Source: Dasypus novemcinctus
Taxonomy: Eukaryota > Chordata > Mammalia > Cingulata > Dasypodidae
Assembly: GCF_030445035.2 (NCBI RefSeq)
Contig: NC_080673.1
Location: forward strand, 202,822,726 to 202,886,725
Direction of reading: 5' to 3'
Length of the DNA stretch: 64,000 bases
The translations under genes were made by a program, and so were the position numbers. The notes beneath the pieces are model-generated. The model was not told the origin of the DNA. It ran no database searches and was given only the letters and a program-made list of their open reading frames with translations. Within the stretch, counting starts at the first letter, position 1, and every line of letters begins with the position of its first letter. This document shows, in pieces, positions 1 to 12,996 of the stretch.

Positions 1-2079
1 CCTAACGGGCCAGCGGCCGACGCCAGAGCCCTCGACTGGGGCAGCACAGCACCCAGCCGGCCCTGCACACCCGAGGCCGTGCCGCGCAGACCCCCGCCCC
101 GCAGGGGCAGGGGTGCTCAAGTTCACCAGTCCCCCAGGACAGTCAGCTGGGGGAAGCTATACCTGAGCTCCAGAACTTGCCAGGAGCTCGCGGGGCGGAG
201 CAGGATGAGCGGGAGGTAGCCGGGCCAAGCCGGGGCTGCTCGGGGAAGGCTCCTGGGAGGTGACAATTGCAAAGGTAGAACGCAATCCGGCCGACTTTGG
301 TCAACCGCACCCGGTCAGCGGCAGGCTGCGGCAGGCTGGGAGGGAGAACCCTTCCCTTCTTTGAAAAGCGAGCAAAACCCTTCTCTTCTTTTGCAGAGAG
401 CCAGCCACGGACTCTCGGGAGCTGGGAAAGAGCATTGAGCGATGATTAGGCGAAGAGCACCTACTGAGCACCTACGGTATGCCGGGAGGCAGTAAGCACC
501 CAGTGCCGACAAGCACGGGCTCTGCCTTCACGCCCACTTAGAGGTGAACCTTGGCTCAGGTGCTTCCGCGCCCCTGGCATGAGACTCCCGGCTCCTGGTT
601 TTCTCATCCGTTCAATGAGGACAAGAATGGCATTCGCTAAAAGGCTGGCGCGTGCACGCTTCTGGGTGCTTACGAGGGCGCCCAGCATTTAGGAAACACA
701 CAATCAGTTCTAACTGTCGCTGAAGCCACGGGCCGGTGCCCGGCAGGAGGTAAGCCTTCGATGAACTCTTTTCACAGCAGGCGTCTCCCCAGCGCCCGCC
801 GTGTTCCGCCCACTCATGGCAGGTGCTCTCGGACTCCATCTCAGGGCAGCGTCCCCACGTCACCGGACCCCTGCCCCAGGGGGTCCCGGGACCCCTCCAG
901 GGCCATCCCGGGCTGCCTGCCAAGGGGACAAGGACAAGGCCTCCCCACAGGGACAGGCACTACAGAACTAACTCCAGCCCCCTGCCCCCGCCCCGGGCCA
1001 GCAGTAGCCCCAGCCCTCTCGACAAGCAGCAGCTCCGAGGGGGCCGGCGGTCCCTTTGGGCTCCATAGCCACGGGGCCCAGAGCAAAGCCACGTGTCCTC
1101 CTCCCTGTCCAGCCGTCCATCTGTCCACCCATCCCTCCGGAATTTTGCCCGGGTGTGGGCGGCAGTGCAAAGCCTCGGGCCAGGGGCCCCTGTTGCCAGG
1201 CCCTGTGGGCTGTTTCCCTACAAAGGTGGCAGAATTAGAACAGCAAAGACCCCAGAGGGAGGATGTCGTCGATTGAAATGGATTTGATTTAATGCCCTGT
1301 CCTTTATTCTGAGACTATAGCCGGTCCACTTTTTTTCTTGCTCACACCTCATTTGATGAAATGAGGGCGGTAAGTGAGCCTGTTTTTAGAAGTCCTTACT
1401 TGGCAAAATAAACAGCTGGTGGCGATGTCGGTCCCCATGTGTTTCTGTAGGGGAGGCCCCACGCTCACGAAATCCTGCTCTAGCTGCGACCCAAAGCCCC
1501 TTCCGCTGGAAGAGCATTCGACAACCTCGGTGACGACGGCATAGGAGGGGGGAGTGTTGACCTCGCCGCCCCCCCCCGGAAGCTTCCAGAACTCCAAGTG
1601 CGTCAGGAGGGCTATTTATAGCCCAGCAGAGCTTTCCTTAACAGCCTCTGCTGCCAGCGCTCCTCCCCGACGCCCCACACTCTAGAAATAACCTCACATG
1701 GACTTCCGGCCGCTGCCGCCTTCCCAGACCCTGAGGAGAGAGGCTCGACCTGGACCCCTCCCCAGCAAGACCCCCGGGCTCACCTGAGTGGGCCCCTCCA
1801 GGCAGAGGCAGAGCGGACCCTCCCTGATGACCCTGCTCCCAGGGCCACCTGCCGTGCCCCTGCCCCACGTCCTGGGCACTGAGCTGAGCACACGACTCAC
1901 CTGGTCTCGGCCCAAGCAGCCGCCCCGGAGTCCACCTGCTGGGGCCAAAGCCAGGCCGGACAAATTCCTAGCTGGGTGACCCCAGGCACGTCACGTCACC
2001 TCTCTGGACCTCGGTCCTCCATGAAACGGCGAGGGTAACAGTGAGCCCCTCTCAGGGGGTGACGGGAAGAGGGGCTGGC
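1..2079. other. GC-rich intergenic DNA, no gene recognised
   Basis: Frames of 60-171 codons occur on both strands but have biased GC-rich composition, overlap each other and match no family I know. No splice-bounded conserved exon is seen. Confidence 0.6.
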
Positions 2080-2470
2080 GTGCATGTCAGAGGCTTGGGT
2101 TATCTCACACCACCCCCATTTGGCAACGGGGGAAACTGAGGCTCTGAGAAGTGGTGGGAGGCCTACATTACGACTTTGAGGACTATTTGGGGAGCCCTTC
2201 CCAGAAGCCCACGCAGCCCACCTGCTCCGGTCATTTCAGCACGTGTGTGGTAGGGCTGCACCCCGTGGCACGGCCCCGGGAAGGAGGGAAGCACCTGGGC
2301 TTGCCAGGTAGGCCGACGGGCTCACATCCCAGCTCCCCATTTCCAGCCTCCTGGGAGGTGGGTACCGTGCTCCCCGCCCTGCAGACGAGGACACCGAGGC
2401 TCAGGTGAGGACTGGTGCAGTCACCTGCAGGGTCGGTCCCCACCTCTGGGGGAAGGGAGTCTAGCGGATG
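2080..2470 (+). mobile_element. MIR-like fragments
   Basis: Two GAAACTGAGGCTC / ACACCGAGGCTCAGG blocks with preceding CCATTT-like sequence suggest two MIR pieces. Confidence 0.45.
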
Positions 2471-2739
2471 GATTGTGAGCACAGCTGAGACCTGCTGATG
2501 GAGCCAGAGCGAAGAGCACCGGGGGGCCACCGTGGGGTCGGGAGGACGGGTTCCCACGGACCCTGGAGCCAGTTCATCAGGCAGCCCCCACACACCTGGA
2601 AAGGTATGAACAGGGGACCGTCCCTGAAGAGCAAGGAAAGCCACACACAGACCCTCCAAAAACCGCCCACCCCCAGCCCTTAAAGTGATTTTTGTGTTGT
2701 ATATCTTACCACAGGTAAAAAGAAATCATTTTCAGTACA

Positions 2740-3030
2740 AGGCCACCCAGACCCCCGCCCAGCTCCCTGCTCCTATTTCCCATCACAACGCCCTCCTCTC
2801 CACTCCGGCCATACTGGCCTCTGCCTGGGCCACGCTGCCTCCTGCCACAGGACCTTTGCACCTGCTCTTTTTGCCACTTGGTCATTCTGTACCTCCCCTC
2901 CCAGGTGATGAGCTCCACGAGGAAGGGGCCACGAGCTTTCTGCCCTGCACTGTATCCCCAGCATCGAGCACCAGAGCAGATATGTTGTGAGCACTTAGCA
3001 AGCATTTGTTAAATAAGTAACTATGTCAAC
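2740..3030 (+). mobile_element. L2-like 3' segment
   Basis: CCACAGGACCTTTGCACCTG, GATGAGCTCCACGAGG and CATTTGTTAAATAAGTAA are in L2 3'-end order. Confidence 0.75.
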
Positions 3031-3103
3031 AGGGGAGAGGGCATTTTAGTGCATCACAGTGCGGACCAAATTTTGGCTGTGTTACGGTTTCCTCCAAATC
3101 CCT

Positions 3104-3126
3104 TCATTCATTCATTCATTCATTCA
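3104..3126 (+). repeat. (CATT)n microsatellite
   Basis: Five CATT units at the end of a retroposon-like stretch. Confidence 0.85.
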
Positions 3127-3733
3127 ACAAAGACAGAAGAGCTAACAGTTGCATTCTCTTGACGCTGGTGCCAGAATTCGCTGTGGGGAGAAGCCCTCCT
3201 GGAGGCTTCTGGGCATGGGAAGAAAAACCCCCAAGGCAGGGCTCTGTGAGCAGGGCCAGCCACCCAGAGGACGGGCAAACCGCCACGCCAGCAGAAGGAG
3301 ACGTGCTTGGGAGCCTCGTGGGGGCTGAAGAGCCGGAGCACGACGTGATCAGATGGGCGGGTCCCCCGGTGCGTCTGGCTAAAGCCACCGGGGGAGGGCC
3401 CTGTCCCGTGCGGGCGAGGGGCTACCCGAATGGAGACACCAAGCTCGCCAAGCCTCGCCATTCGAAGCCTGGAGGGGCGCGTGATCTGGCCAGGGGTTCT
3501 CTAACCCCCCACTTGGCGGGGTGGGGGCAGCAGGCAGGATGCAGGGTGGGGTGCGCCTGCAAGGAGCCAGGGGCCTGAAGAGCTGGGCCCCGCTGCCCTG
3601 TGCGGGGAGCCCACGGCGCGCCCCGTGTCGTCGGAGGGTCCCCAGGGCAGAGTCCTCCAGCGGCCCTCAAGGCCAGAGCCGCAGCCACGGTCTACGGACA
3701 GAGAAACTGAGGCACAAGAGACAAAGCACCTTT

Positions 3734-4105
3734 TTTTTTTAAAGATTCATTTATTTATTTCTCTCCGCTTCCCGGCCCCCCCCCCCCAGTTGTCTGTTCT
3801 CTGTGTCTATTTGCTGCGTCTTCTTTGTCCGCTTCTGTTGTAGGTAGTGGCTCGGGAATCTGTGTCTCTCTTTGTTGCATCATCTTGTTGCGTCAGCTCT
3901 CCGTGTGTGCGGCGCCATTCCTGGGCAGGCTGCGCTTCCTTTCGCGCTGGGTGGCTCTCCTTACGGGGCGCACTCCTTGCGCGTGGGGCTCCCCTACGTG
4001 GGGGACACCCCTGCGTGGCAGGGCACTCCTTGCGCGCATCAGCACTGCGCATGGGCCAGCTGCACACGGGTCAAGGAGGCCCGGGGTTTGAACCGCGGAC
4101 CTCCC
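3734..4105 (-). mobile_element. DAS-type SINE
   Basis: The tail (AAATAAAT reversed) is at the left, and the head stops within the B-box region at the right. An 11-bp TSD, AAAGCACCTTT, flanks it (3723-3733 and 4106-4116), so the missing A-box side was lost at insertion. Confidence 0.9.
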
Positions 4106-4639
4106 AAAGCACCTTTCTTCACCATCACCGTCTCCCTCTGGCAAGCAGGTTGGTTTGGCTCAGCCTCAGTTTCCTTATCCGTACAGTGGAGAGAATGGGC
4201 CCATGTCACAAGGCATCATTGGCAGGTTCAAATGACAGGAAATCCAGAAGATCCACTCGGAAGCTCAAAATCATTACAAGTGTGGCGTGTTGCTGCCATC
4301 CACGACGGGAGCAGAGCGGAGGGCAGCGTGGGCGCTGGGCAAAACCCTGCCCGGCCTCGTGCTGCCTGAAGACGCGGCTGGTGATGAGCCCGGCCTGGGC
4401 CTCGGTTCACCCCACGGTAAAACAGGGTGCTGACAGCACCTGCCATGCAGGGTTTTTGTGAAAATCAGCACAGACAGCACACTGGGGTTTCCAGAACGTG
4501 CCTGGCCCCTGGCGAGCCCTCCAGAATGTTGGCTTTTTATGATCCCCTTGGGGACACCTGGCATTTACAAACCTCCTTGCCCTGGGCCGACGGAGCCTCC
4601 GGGGAGGAGCCAGTCCAATGCCTTCAGTTAATTAACTGA

Positions 4640-4790
4640 GTCAGAAATCACGAAGCTTGGAATGTAAGGCTCAGAGAGGTTGAGGCACCAGCCTGAGATG
4701 ACACAGCATCAGTGGCAGAGCTGGGGTAGACCCCAAGGCTGTCTGCCTCGCAGCCCAATACCTGCTGCGCGATTCCGTGATGCCTTAGGG
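4640..4790 (+). mobile_element. MIR-like fragment
   Basis: GGCTCAGAGAGGTTGAGGC, GACACAGCATCAGTGGCAGA and GCTGGGGTAGACCCCAAGGC follow MIR order. Confidence 0.65.
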
Positions 4791-4854
4791 AAGGAGAATG
4801 CTTCCGCTGTGCTAACAGATCACCCACGTCCAAACCTCTGCACAGGGGTGATCT

Positions 4855-5400
4855 AGCTGTCCAGCTGGTACTAACTACTGGCAGCTACGTGCCTACTCTG
4901 GCCAGACGCACAATAACGTGCTTTAGAATGGGTAGCGTCCTGATAGAAGCCTGCGGCACAACCTAAGTTGCCCACCTCAAGGTCCATTCTCCCTTTCTTC
5001 CTTAGCCACAGAACCCCAATTATGTTTAGGGTCGTAGAAAAAAAAAGCCATGTCTTCCCAGAACCCTTTGCAGCACGATTGGCCAATGAAAGTGAGGTGG
5101 AAATTGTTCGGGGGAGGGGGTTATCTTCCAGAAAACTCTATAAAGGAAACGGGCCTCCCTTCCTCTTTTTTCCTGCCCATATCATGAACAGAAGCACTGA
5201 GACACAGCAGCCATTTTGCAACCATGAGGCAACAAGCCAGAGGACAAGGGCTGTGCACTGAGGATGGCTGAGTGGAAAGGTGGAAAGAACCTGGGTCCCT
5301 GGTGTCATCACCACGCTGCCTCACCAGTCCTGGATGACCTGGCCTCTTGTTGCCGGGACAAATAAACTTCTTCGTGGTTAAGCCACGGTCGGCGGGCGGT
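4855..5400 (+). mobile_element. Old LTR-like repeat
   Basis: It contains TTGGCCAATGAAAGTGAGGT, TCTATAAAGG, and ends ACAAATAAACTTCTTCGTGG before TTAAGCCACGG, an LTR 3'-end style with AATAAA. The family was not identified and borders are approximate. Confidence 0.5.
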
Positions 5401-5696
5401 GGAAGGAAGGCCTCTGACCACATGTCATCCTCTTAGGGGCTCCTTCACGGAGACATCCCTGTCCCCGACCCCACCTGGTTGCTGGGTGCCCTGCACCGAT
5501 GTCCATGACATATGGCCAGACCTGCCCTGTTGGGGGCACCCATGGCCCACAGTCGTCTCCTCCACCGCCACCCTCTGTAGGCCCGAGGCCCGAGGCCCAG
5601 GCCCCTTGCTGCCCACTGCCCACTCAGCACGGCCCTCGTCGAGGCCCACGGGGACTTCTGCGTCCTTCTGAATCCAGGGACAATGCTTGTCCCTCC

Positions 5697-6173
5697 TGCA
5701 GCGGTTTGAATTATTTCATGAACCCCCAAAAGAGAACGATTTTGTTGGTGGGCTGGTCCACTCCTGTGCTGAGCCTGACTCGGGGTGAGTCTCTGCCCGC
5801 TCGCTGCATCCAGTAAAAAGAGAGACACGCCAGAAAAGCGGGCGCAGCCGTAGCTGCTGAGGCCACGTGACGGGAAGGAGAGGCCCCCGGAGCCGCGGCC
5901 CGGGAGAGACGAGCCACCTGCCCGACGGCCGCTGAGCCCGGGAAGAGGCCGGCCAGGGGCAAGGCCCGTGCCCGGCTGCCCGCAGCGCAGCGTCGGGAGG
6001 CAGCGCGGAGAGGAGGAGGGGCCCGGCGGAGCTCGCCCGCCTTCTGGCTTCAACGCGCGGCCGCCGGCTTGGGTGCCGGGGAACCAGAAGCTTTCACCCC
6101 AAACAAACCCCCTTTACGGACGCCAACACAATTCTGGTACTTTGCGTCCGGAGCCCATTGGCAAATTAAAACA
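5697..6173 (+). mobile_element. Family A LTR-like element, GC-rich copy
   Basis: It starts TGCAGCGGTTTGAATTATTTC, like the family start TGTAGCAGTTTGATA, and ends near ATTCTGGTACTTTGC...AAAACA. The middle is very CpG-rich. The flanking five bases CCTCC and CCCCC nearly match. Confidence 0.6.
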
Positions 6174-6814
6174 CCCCCCGCCAAGCTTGCCGTCCACGTG
6201 GAGGGGACCCCAGCTGAAGCACATCCACCTCTCCCTGCTCCCCCCACCTCCTGTGGGAGGGGAGCCTGTGGGATGGGAGAGGGGTGCTGGGCCCCTCCCG
6301 ACGCCCCCCTTGGCCACCAGGCCCCCCCGGGGAGCCTGCATCTGCTCCACTCCCCGGTCCCCCAGGGGTGCCGGGGGCCCTGCTGCGGCAGCCCCGCAGT
6401 GGCCGGACCCCGGGGTTTAGGGTCAGGTAACCCCGCTGCTGTCACCCCCCTGATGTCACGGGGGTCCGCCAAGTGCTGGCAGATTCTCCGTTCACCTTCA
6501 ACTTGGTCCGATCGCTCCAGGCCCTCACGAGGGAAGCCCCCCCAGACGGCTCCTCCCAGAGGTCCACGGAGGAGCCTCCCTGGCTGGACACGCCCCACGG
6601 GGGACCGGGCCAGGCAGGGGGTGGGGTGGGCTTCGCCTGCAGAACCCAGGCAGCTTCCAAGCCCATGCCTTGCCCCTCCAAGACCCTGCACCCTGCCCAC
6701 ACTCCCCAGGGCTAGGCGCGCTCAGACGCGGGGCGCACGCGGGGCACAGAGGCCGCGACCCCACCCCGCCAGGGCCGGCTCGCTACTGACACGCCCCTCC
6801 TGCCATCTGCATCC

Positions 6815-6930
6815 GCCGAATAGCAACACTCCCTGAGCACCTATCATAGGCCAAGAGCCATCGAGGAGGCAGGAGCTATTGTTATCCCCGTGTTCCAGAT
6901 GGGGAAACTGAGGCAGGGTTCACAGACGAG
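6815..6930 (+). mobile_element. MIR-like fragment
   Basis: TGAGCACCTATCATAGGCCA followed by CAGATGGGGAAACTGAGGCA is MIR core to 3' order. Confidence 0.65.
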
Positions 6931-7117
6931 CGGGACGCACACTGCGCCACCTGCCTCCAGGGTCTCCCGCCCTCTGCCGTGACTGCTCTGCTCCGGGCCG
7001 GGTGCTGGCACCCCAAAGACAGGGCCCCTGAGCCCAGCGGTGGGGGAGTCAGGACGACGGGGACCCGGGAACTCTGGGAACAAAATGTGAGGTTCTTGTG
7101 CCTCAAACAGATGTGTG

Positions 7118-7150
7118 CGTGCACACACACACACGCACACACACACACCC
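7118..7150 (+). repeat. (CA)n microsatellite
   Basis: CA run with a G interruption (ACACACACGCACACACAC). Confidence 0.9.
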
Positions 7151-8229
7151 AGGCTGCGCTCCCTCCCGACTCGGATCCCTCCCTCCTGGCAGGTAAACAG
7201 CCCCTGCACAGTCCCCACGTGTCCCCACGGGGTCCTTCAGCACCGCCCACCCCTGCTCCCGGGCTGGGGAAGCGCCCATCCTACTCCGAGGCACAACAGT
7301 GGGGCAGAGCGCTGTCCCCTTTAACCCTTTCCTTGAGACCCCAAAACGCAAGCACCCTGGAAGGTCAGAGTCATTGTATACTGAACTGAACTCTTGCAAG
7401 TGGTTAAACTGGCAAATTTTGTGCTATATATGTTTTTTAATTAAAAAAGCAAATGAACGCCAGCCCTCACTCGCTGGCTGAGCCCAAAGCCTGGCACAGG
7501 GTGAGCGGTCGCGAGCCCCGGGCCCCCTATTTGGGCTGGAGGTGGCCAAGGAGGGAGGGAATCCCGGGCAGGTCTTCGCTCCAACTTCAGAATGGGAAGA
7601 GGAAACAGGCAGAGGCAGCAAGGCGGCTGCTCAGGAGCCTGGATTTGCATAAATGAATATGCATCACGGCCGCCTCCCACTGAGCAGGAAATGGGACCGC
7701 GACCCCCACCCCAACACCCCCACAGCCTCATTAGGTGCAATCAGGCCTGATTTCCTGATGAGCTGGTTGCTGCCGCATGAGTGGGTGGGCTTGGGTCCAG
7801 GCCCCAACCCGCCACCCTCTCTAGCCCCCAGCCTGCTCCTGGATCACAGAGCAGGGGAGACTGGCCGCGCCTTCGCCGTGAAGGATAAAGCGCCCTTTGC
7901 AGGGAGGACGGGCCCTGGGCTAAGCCCCTCCCTAACTGGCCACGGGACCCCACGCTGCCTCGGTGTTCTCAACCCCTCTTTCTTTACCCGTGCAAGTGAA
8001 ATGTTACTACTCCTGCCTAGAATCCCAAATAAACCTGTTTAAGACTAAGCTCCCCTAGGATGTGCAGGCTGGGGGGTGCAGCCACTGCAGTCAAGGTGGA
8101 GGCATCTGCCGAATGGGCCCAGGGGTCCAGTGAGAACGTATTTACCACTCAGCTGCTTCAGCCAGGTACTTGTCCCAGCACAGGTCTCAGCCCCACAACC
8201 TGGCTTACAAGACTGATGACCCCTACCTG

Positions 8230-10500
8230 GCCCCACCACCCCAGAGGACCACCACCATCCACCACTGTCATCCACCACTGTCATCCACCACCCCCCACCA
8301 CCATCCACCCCATCACAATCCACCACCTCCACCCACACAATCACCACCATCCACCACCACCCACCCCTACCACCTCCCACCATCACCCACCCCCACCATC
8401 TACCCCCACCATCATCTACCACCACCACCACCCACCACCCACCCCCATCCACCACCTCCATCCACACAATCACCACCATCCACCACCACCCACCCCTACC
8501 ACCTCCCACCATCACCCACCCCCACCATCTACCCCTACCATCATCAACCACCACCACCTACCACCATCCACCCCATCACAATCTACCACCTCCATCCACA
8601 CAATCACCACCCACTGCCATCCACCCCTACCACCTCCCACCATCACCCACCCCCACCATCTACCCCCACCATCATCTACCACCACCACCCACCACCCACC
8701 CCCATCCACCACCTCCATCCACACAATCACCACCACCCACCACCATCCACCCCTACCACCTCTCACCATCATCCACCCCCACCATCTACCCCTACCATCA
8801 TCAACCACCACCACCTACCACCATCCACCCCATCACAATCCACCACCTCCACCCACACAATCACCACCATCCACCACCACCCACCCCTACCACCTCCCAC
8901 CATCACCCACCCCCCACCATCTACCCCCACCATCATCTACCACCCACCACCACCCACCACCCACCCCCATCCACCACCTCCATCCACACAATCACCACCA
9001 TCCACCACCCACCCACCCCTACCACCTCCCACCATCACCCACCCCCACCATCTACCCCTACCATCATCAACCACCACCACCTACCACCATCCACCCCATC
9101 ACAATCTACCACCTCCATCCACACAATCACCACCCACTGCCATCCACCCCTACCACCTCCCACCATCACCCACCCCCACCATCTACCCCCACCATCATCT
9201 ACCACCACCACCCACCACCCACCCCCATCCACCACCTCCATCCACACAATCACCACCACCCACCACCATCCACCCCTACCACCTCTCACCATCATCCACC
9301 CCCACCATCTACCCCTACCATCATCAACCACCACCACCTACCACCATCCACCCCATCACAATCTACCACCTCCATCCACACAATCACCACCCACTGCCAT
9401 CCACCCCTACCACCTCCCACCATCATCCACCACCACCATCTACCCCTACCATCATCTACCACCACCACCTACCACCATCCACCCACCACCATCCACCCCA
9501 TCACAATCCACCACCACCATCCACACAATCACCGCCATCCACCCCTACCACCTCCCACCATCATCCACCACCACCATCTACCCCTACCATCATCTACCAC
9601 CACCACCTACCACCATCCACCCACCACCATCCACCCCATCACAATCCACCACCACCATCCACACAATCACCGCCATCCACCCCTACCACCTCCCACCATC
9701 ATCCACCACCACCATCTACCCCCACCATCATCTACCACCACCACCTCCCACCACCTACCCCCATCCACACCATCCACTAACCACCATCCTCCCCATCACA
9801 ATCCATCACTGCCATCCACAAAATCACCACCTCCCACCATCATCCACCCCCACCATCTACCCTATCACAATCCATCACCTCCATCCACATAATCACCACC
9901 ACCCACCACCATCCACTCCTACCACTCCCCACTATCATCCACTACCATCTACCCCCACCATCATCTATCCCCACCATCCACCACCACCCACCATCCACCA
10001 CCACCCACTACTTCCCACCATCATCCACCACCACCACCTACTCCCACCACCATCTGCCCCCACCACCCACTGCCTCCCACCACCATCCACCACCATCTAC
10101 CACCACCACCCACCACCATTCGCCCCCACCACCACCCACCATCATCCACCTACCACTTCCCAACATCATCCACTACCATCATCTACCCCCACCATCATCT
10201 ACCACCATCATCCACCACCACCATTCACCACCACCCACCATCCACCATCATCCACCACCACCATTACCCACAATCACCCACCATCATCCACCACCACCAT
10301 TCACCACCACCCACCATCCATCACCACCCACCAGCCACCATCATCCACCACCACCATTACCCACAATCACCCACCATCATCCACCACCACCATTCACCAC
10401 CACCCACCATCCACCATCATCCACCACCACCATTACCCACAATCACCCACCATCACCCACCACCACCATCTCTCACCACCACCATCACTATCCACCACCA
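8230..10500. repeat. CCACCAT-type minisatellite, 2.3 kb, higher-order
   Basis: The + strand is nearly free of G and built from CCACC, CCATC, CATCTA and CACAATCA blocks. About 523 bases are duplicated: the stretch starting at about 8512 is repeated at 9035, with roughly 300 bases looking identical. Three copies of a 138-base unit start at 9421, 9559 and 9697. The right third (9780-10500) is more degenerate. Long frames read through in several phases because the strand lacks stops; they are Pro/His/Thr-rich and not credible genes. Confidence 0.95.
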
Positions 10501-11704
10501 TCCAACTCTCTGCGAGATCATCAAGAACATGCTTTAAAGGTCCTGAGTCGGGGGAGGGGGAATTGGGATATTCGCCCACTGACACCCAGGCTTTCCTGGT
10601 CAAGGGCTGCCCCGGGGAAGGGGTCCAATGCCCAGCTCTTTCCTGCATGAGCTCCCAGGGTCTGAGAAAGTCCTTGGCTGAGCAGAGGCCACTGGCCGGT
10701 AAACTGAGGCATGTCAGTGCCTGGGAACCACACCCAGAGGTGGGCCAGGACACACAGCCGAGCTCCACCTCCCCGCCCACTGGCACGGACTCGTCAGGGG
10801 CCCTGCCCTAAGCCCAGCCGGGGCTAATCGCCACCATGGCCGTGTCCAGGCCCCCGTCCCTCCTCCGTGCAGGGCACTGTGTAGATGCCACCACTGACCG
10901 AGCCCACTGACCAACTGCTCCAGTTTGCCCCGGCCTGGGCACTCCCAGGACTTCCAGGGCTAAACCAAACCTGTGCCAGGGAGAGTGGCCGGGCCAGGGT
11001 CCCTGCTGCCAGGAGGGGTGACGCCTAGATGAGCTTCACCAGAATCTCCAAGACCCCCAAAAGTCAGGCTCCTTGCGAGCCAGGCAGGACCATCGTCCTC
11101 GTGGCTGAACTTTCTGGAGCACTGGCTGCCACCATCCCAAAAGCTGGGGGTCTCCTGATAGCCAGAGAGACGTGGGGCAGACTTGGCCATGGAAAGCTCC
11201 ATCCTTATTTTACTTCCTGCGCACCCAGGGTGCGGAGATCAAATCAAGGACCACCTGGAGCTGGGGGTCCGGGTGGGGATCCCGAGGCACACAGCTTGGC
11301 TCGGACCCCACAGGAACGGAGCGGGGGCAGCCCGTGGCAGGGGGCTCCCGGGCCCACCTGCCTGATTCCCAGCAGCAGAAGCTGCCGACTCACCTGCACA
11401 AACGGACCTCAAACCAGCCAGCAGCGGCCCCGCTGAGCACGGTCACGGGAGCCGCACGAGCTCCCGGCCAGACTCCGGGCAGGGCCAGGGACTAACCGGA
11501 GGGAGATCAGAGGACGAGACCACAGATGGCGGCCGGTCTTCCCGCGCGCCCCGCCCTCGCTCTTCACCTCTAGCCTGGAACGTGGCTGACCCACGCTCAG
11601 TGGGACTTGACCTTTGCCCTCTGAGAACCAGCGGTGTCCAACAATCAATGGTTCCCTTTTGCCACCCACCAAGGCGGCCCAGGTGGGGGGTTGGGGAGGC
11701 TCAC
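10501..11704. other. Intergenic, no feature recognised
   Basis: Unique-looking sequence right of the minisatellite. No gene or repeat is recognised. Confidence 0.5.
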
Positions 11705-11920
11705 GTTTGCCGGGCACGTCCTCTGAGCCGGGCACCACGCGCTCATCACATTTTCCTCCCAACAACCCTGTGGGGGAGGTGGTCACACCCCCATTTTTCA
11801 GACGAGCAAATCGAGGGTTTCAGAAGTTCAGTCACTTGCCCCAGGACAGAGCGGATGAGCGACAGAGCCAGGGCTCAAATCCACTCCCTGGCACTCGAAG
11901 GTGCTCTTAAACCCTCCTGT
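11705..11920 (+). mobile_element. MIR-like element
   Basis: A long MIR match: GAGCCGGGCACCACGCGCTC, CAACAACCCTGTGGGGGAGG, CAGTCACTTGCCCCAGGACA and CAGAGCCAGGGCTCAAATCC in order. Confidence 0.75.
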
Positions 11921-12404
11921 GTCCTCTCTGCCCTCTTCCCTGGTGAATTCTGTCCCCAGAGGAAATGTCGGCAGGAGTGGAGGGGACGGGGCGGCCGCCC
12001 TGGCTGGCCAGCGAGCGCCGGTCCACCTTGCTCTTCGCTGTGTCCCGGCAACTGCCCAGGACCGGGCACAGAGCAGGGGTGCTCAGACAATGGAGATGGG
12101 GGTGCAGGGGACGGGTGGGCCACGCCGAGGAGGTCTCCGCCGACAAGGAGACACCGTGATGAGAATGGCCAAGGGGCTAGGCCAGGGGAGAGGGAGGGGG
12201 CAGCCGAGGGCGGGAGCAGCTGTGGTCACAGGACAGCAACCGATGTCTCGAGCCACCGTGCGTCCACTCACTCAACAGCATCATGCCTGGGTCGGATGCA
12301 CAAACGACCATGCACGCCTCTGACTTCGGATAATGGTGGGCATTTATTGAGCGTTGGCTGTGACCTTGGCACCTAAGGTGGGAGGCGAGATTACACCAGA
12401 TCCT

Positions 12405-12540
12405 CCGGAGCTGGAGTCCTGGCTCCCCCACTTTCAAGCTACGTGTTTTGGGGCAACTGAACGTCTCTGTGCTTCAGTTTCCGCCTCTGTCAGGTGGGGA
12501 CCAGCCCACAGCTCGCCTTGGAGCCTGGGTGAGAAGCGTA
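12405..12540 (+). mobile_element. MIR-like fragment
   Basis: GGAGTCCTGGCTCCCCCACT and TCTGTGCTTCAGTTTCCGCC are MIR landmarks. Confidence 0.6.
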
Positions 12541-12631
12541 GCAGTGCAACACACAGAGCTCTCAGGGCAGTTCCTGCTACAGAGCAACGCTCCAGCACGT
12601 GCTCGCCATTGACTCCATCAAACCTGAAGAC

Positions 12632-12996
12632 AAGCTGGAGTTTCGATGCTGGAGTTTTGAGCTGGAGCCTAGAAAGTGAACACAGAAAGGGATAGAGACA
12701 GCTCCTTAGACACGGCAGAAGCCCGGGGAGAGAGACAGAGTCGTTCGCCTGATGGTCTACAGCTGACCTCGTGGAGAGAGTAGAGCAGCTGAGCCAGGAG
12801 AGAAGCAAGACCCAGGAAGGGAGGAACCCTGAACCCAGAGAGAACCCAGGAAGCCTGAACCCTGGCAGCCGTCGGCAGCCATCTTGCGCCAACACGTGGA
12901 AACAGACTTTGGTGAGGGAAGTAACTTATGCTTTATGGGCTGGTATCTGTAAGCTCCTACCCCAAATGCCCTCTATATAAAAAATAAAAAATGAAT
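12632..12996 (+). mobile_element. Retrocopy-like family A LTR segment
   Basis: It is homologous to the inner and 3' parts of the solo LTR at 42739-43229 but 5'-truncated. It stops shortly after the AATAAA region in an A-rich tail, and is flanked by a 12-bp TSD AAACCTGAAGAC (12620-12631, 12997-13008). These are marks of LINE-mediated reinsertion rather than LTR integration. Confidence 0.7.

Larger units (their letters stand above)
6174..8229. other. Intergenic, mostly unique sequence
   Basis: Apart from a MIR-like piece and a CA microsatellite nothing is recognised. Frames up to 255 codons at 6069-6836 have the composition of GC-rich noncoding DNA. Confidence 0.55.

Noticed and set aside
3825..4461. 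Open frames of about 90-200 codons recurring in many places with CAAPFLGRL or RKECPATQGCPP
   Set aside because: They are the DAS SINE body translated on either strand; the same peptide recurs at every SINE copy.
5860..6060. CpG island promoter
   Set aside because: CpG-rich, but it is the middle of a family A LTR-like element with no downstream exon.
6069..6836. 255-codon frame in GC-rich DNA
   Set aside because: Starts in an LTR-like repeat, opposite-strand 216-codon frame overlaps, no family resemblance.
8060..9892. 610-codon open frame and overlapping 536-codon frame rich in Pro, His and Thr
   Set aside because: They lie in the CCACCAT minisatellite, where lack of G removes stop codons in several frames; two long overlapping frames and opposite-strand frames show it is composition, not coding.
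8230..10500. CRISPR array
   Set aside because: Repeats are contiguous and low-complexity without unique spacers, and the genome is mammalian.
11582..12376. 264-codon frame
   Set aside because: Runs through a MIR element and GC-rich DNA; no domain and no conserved exon structure.
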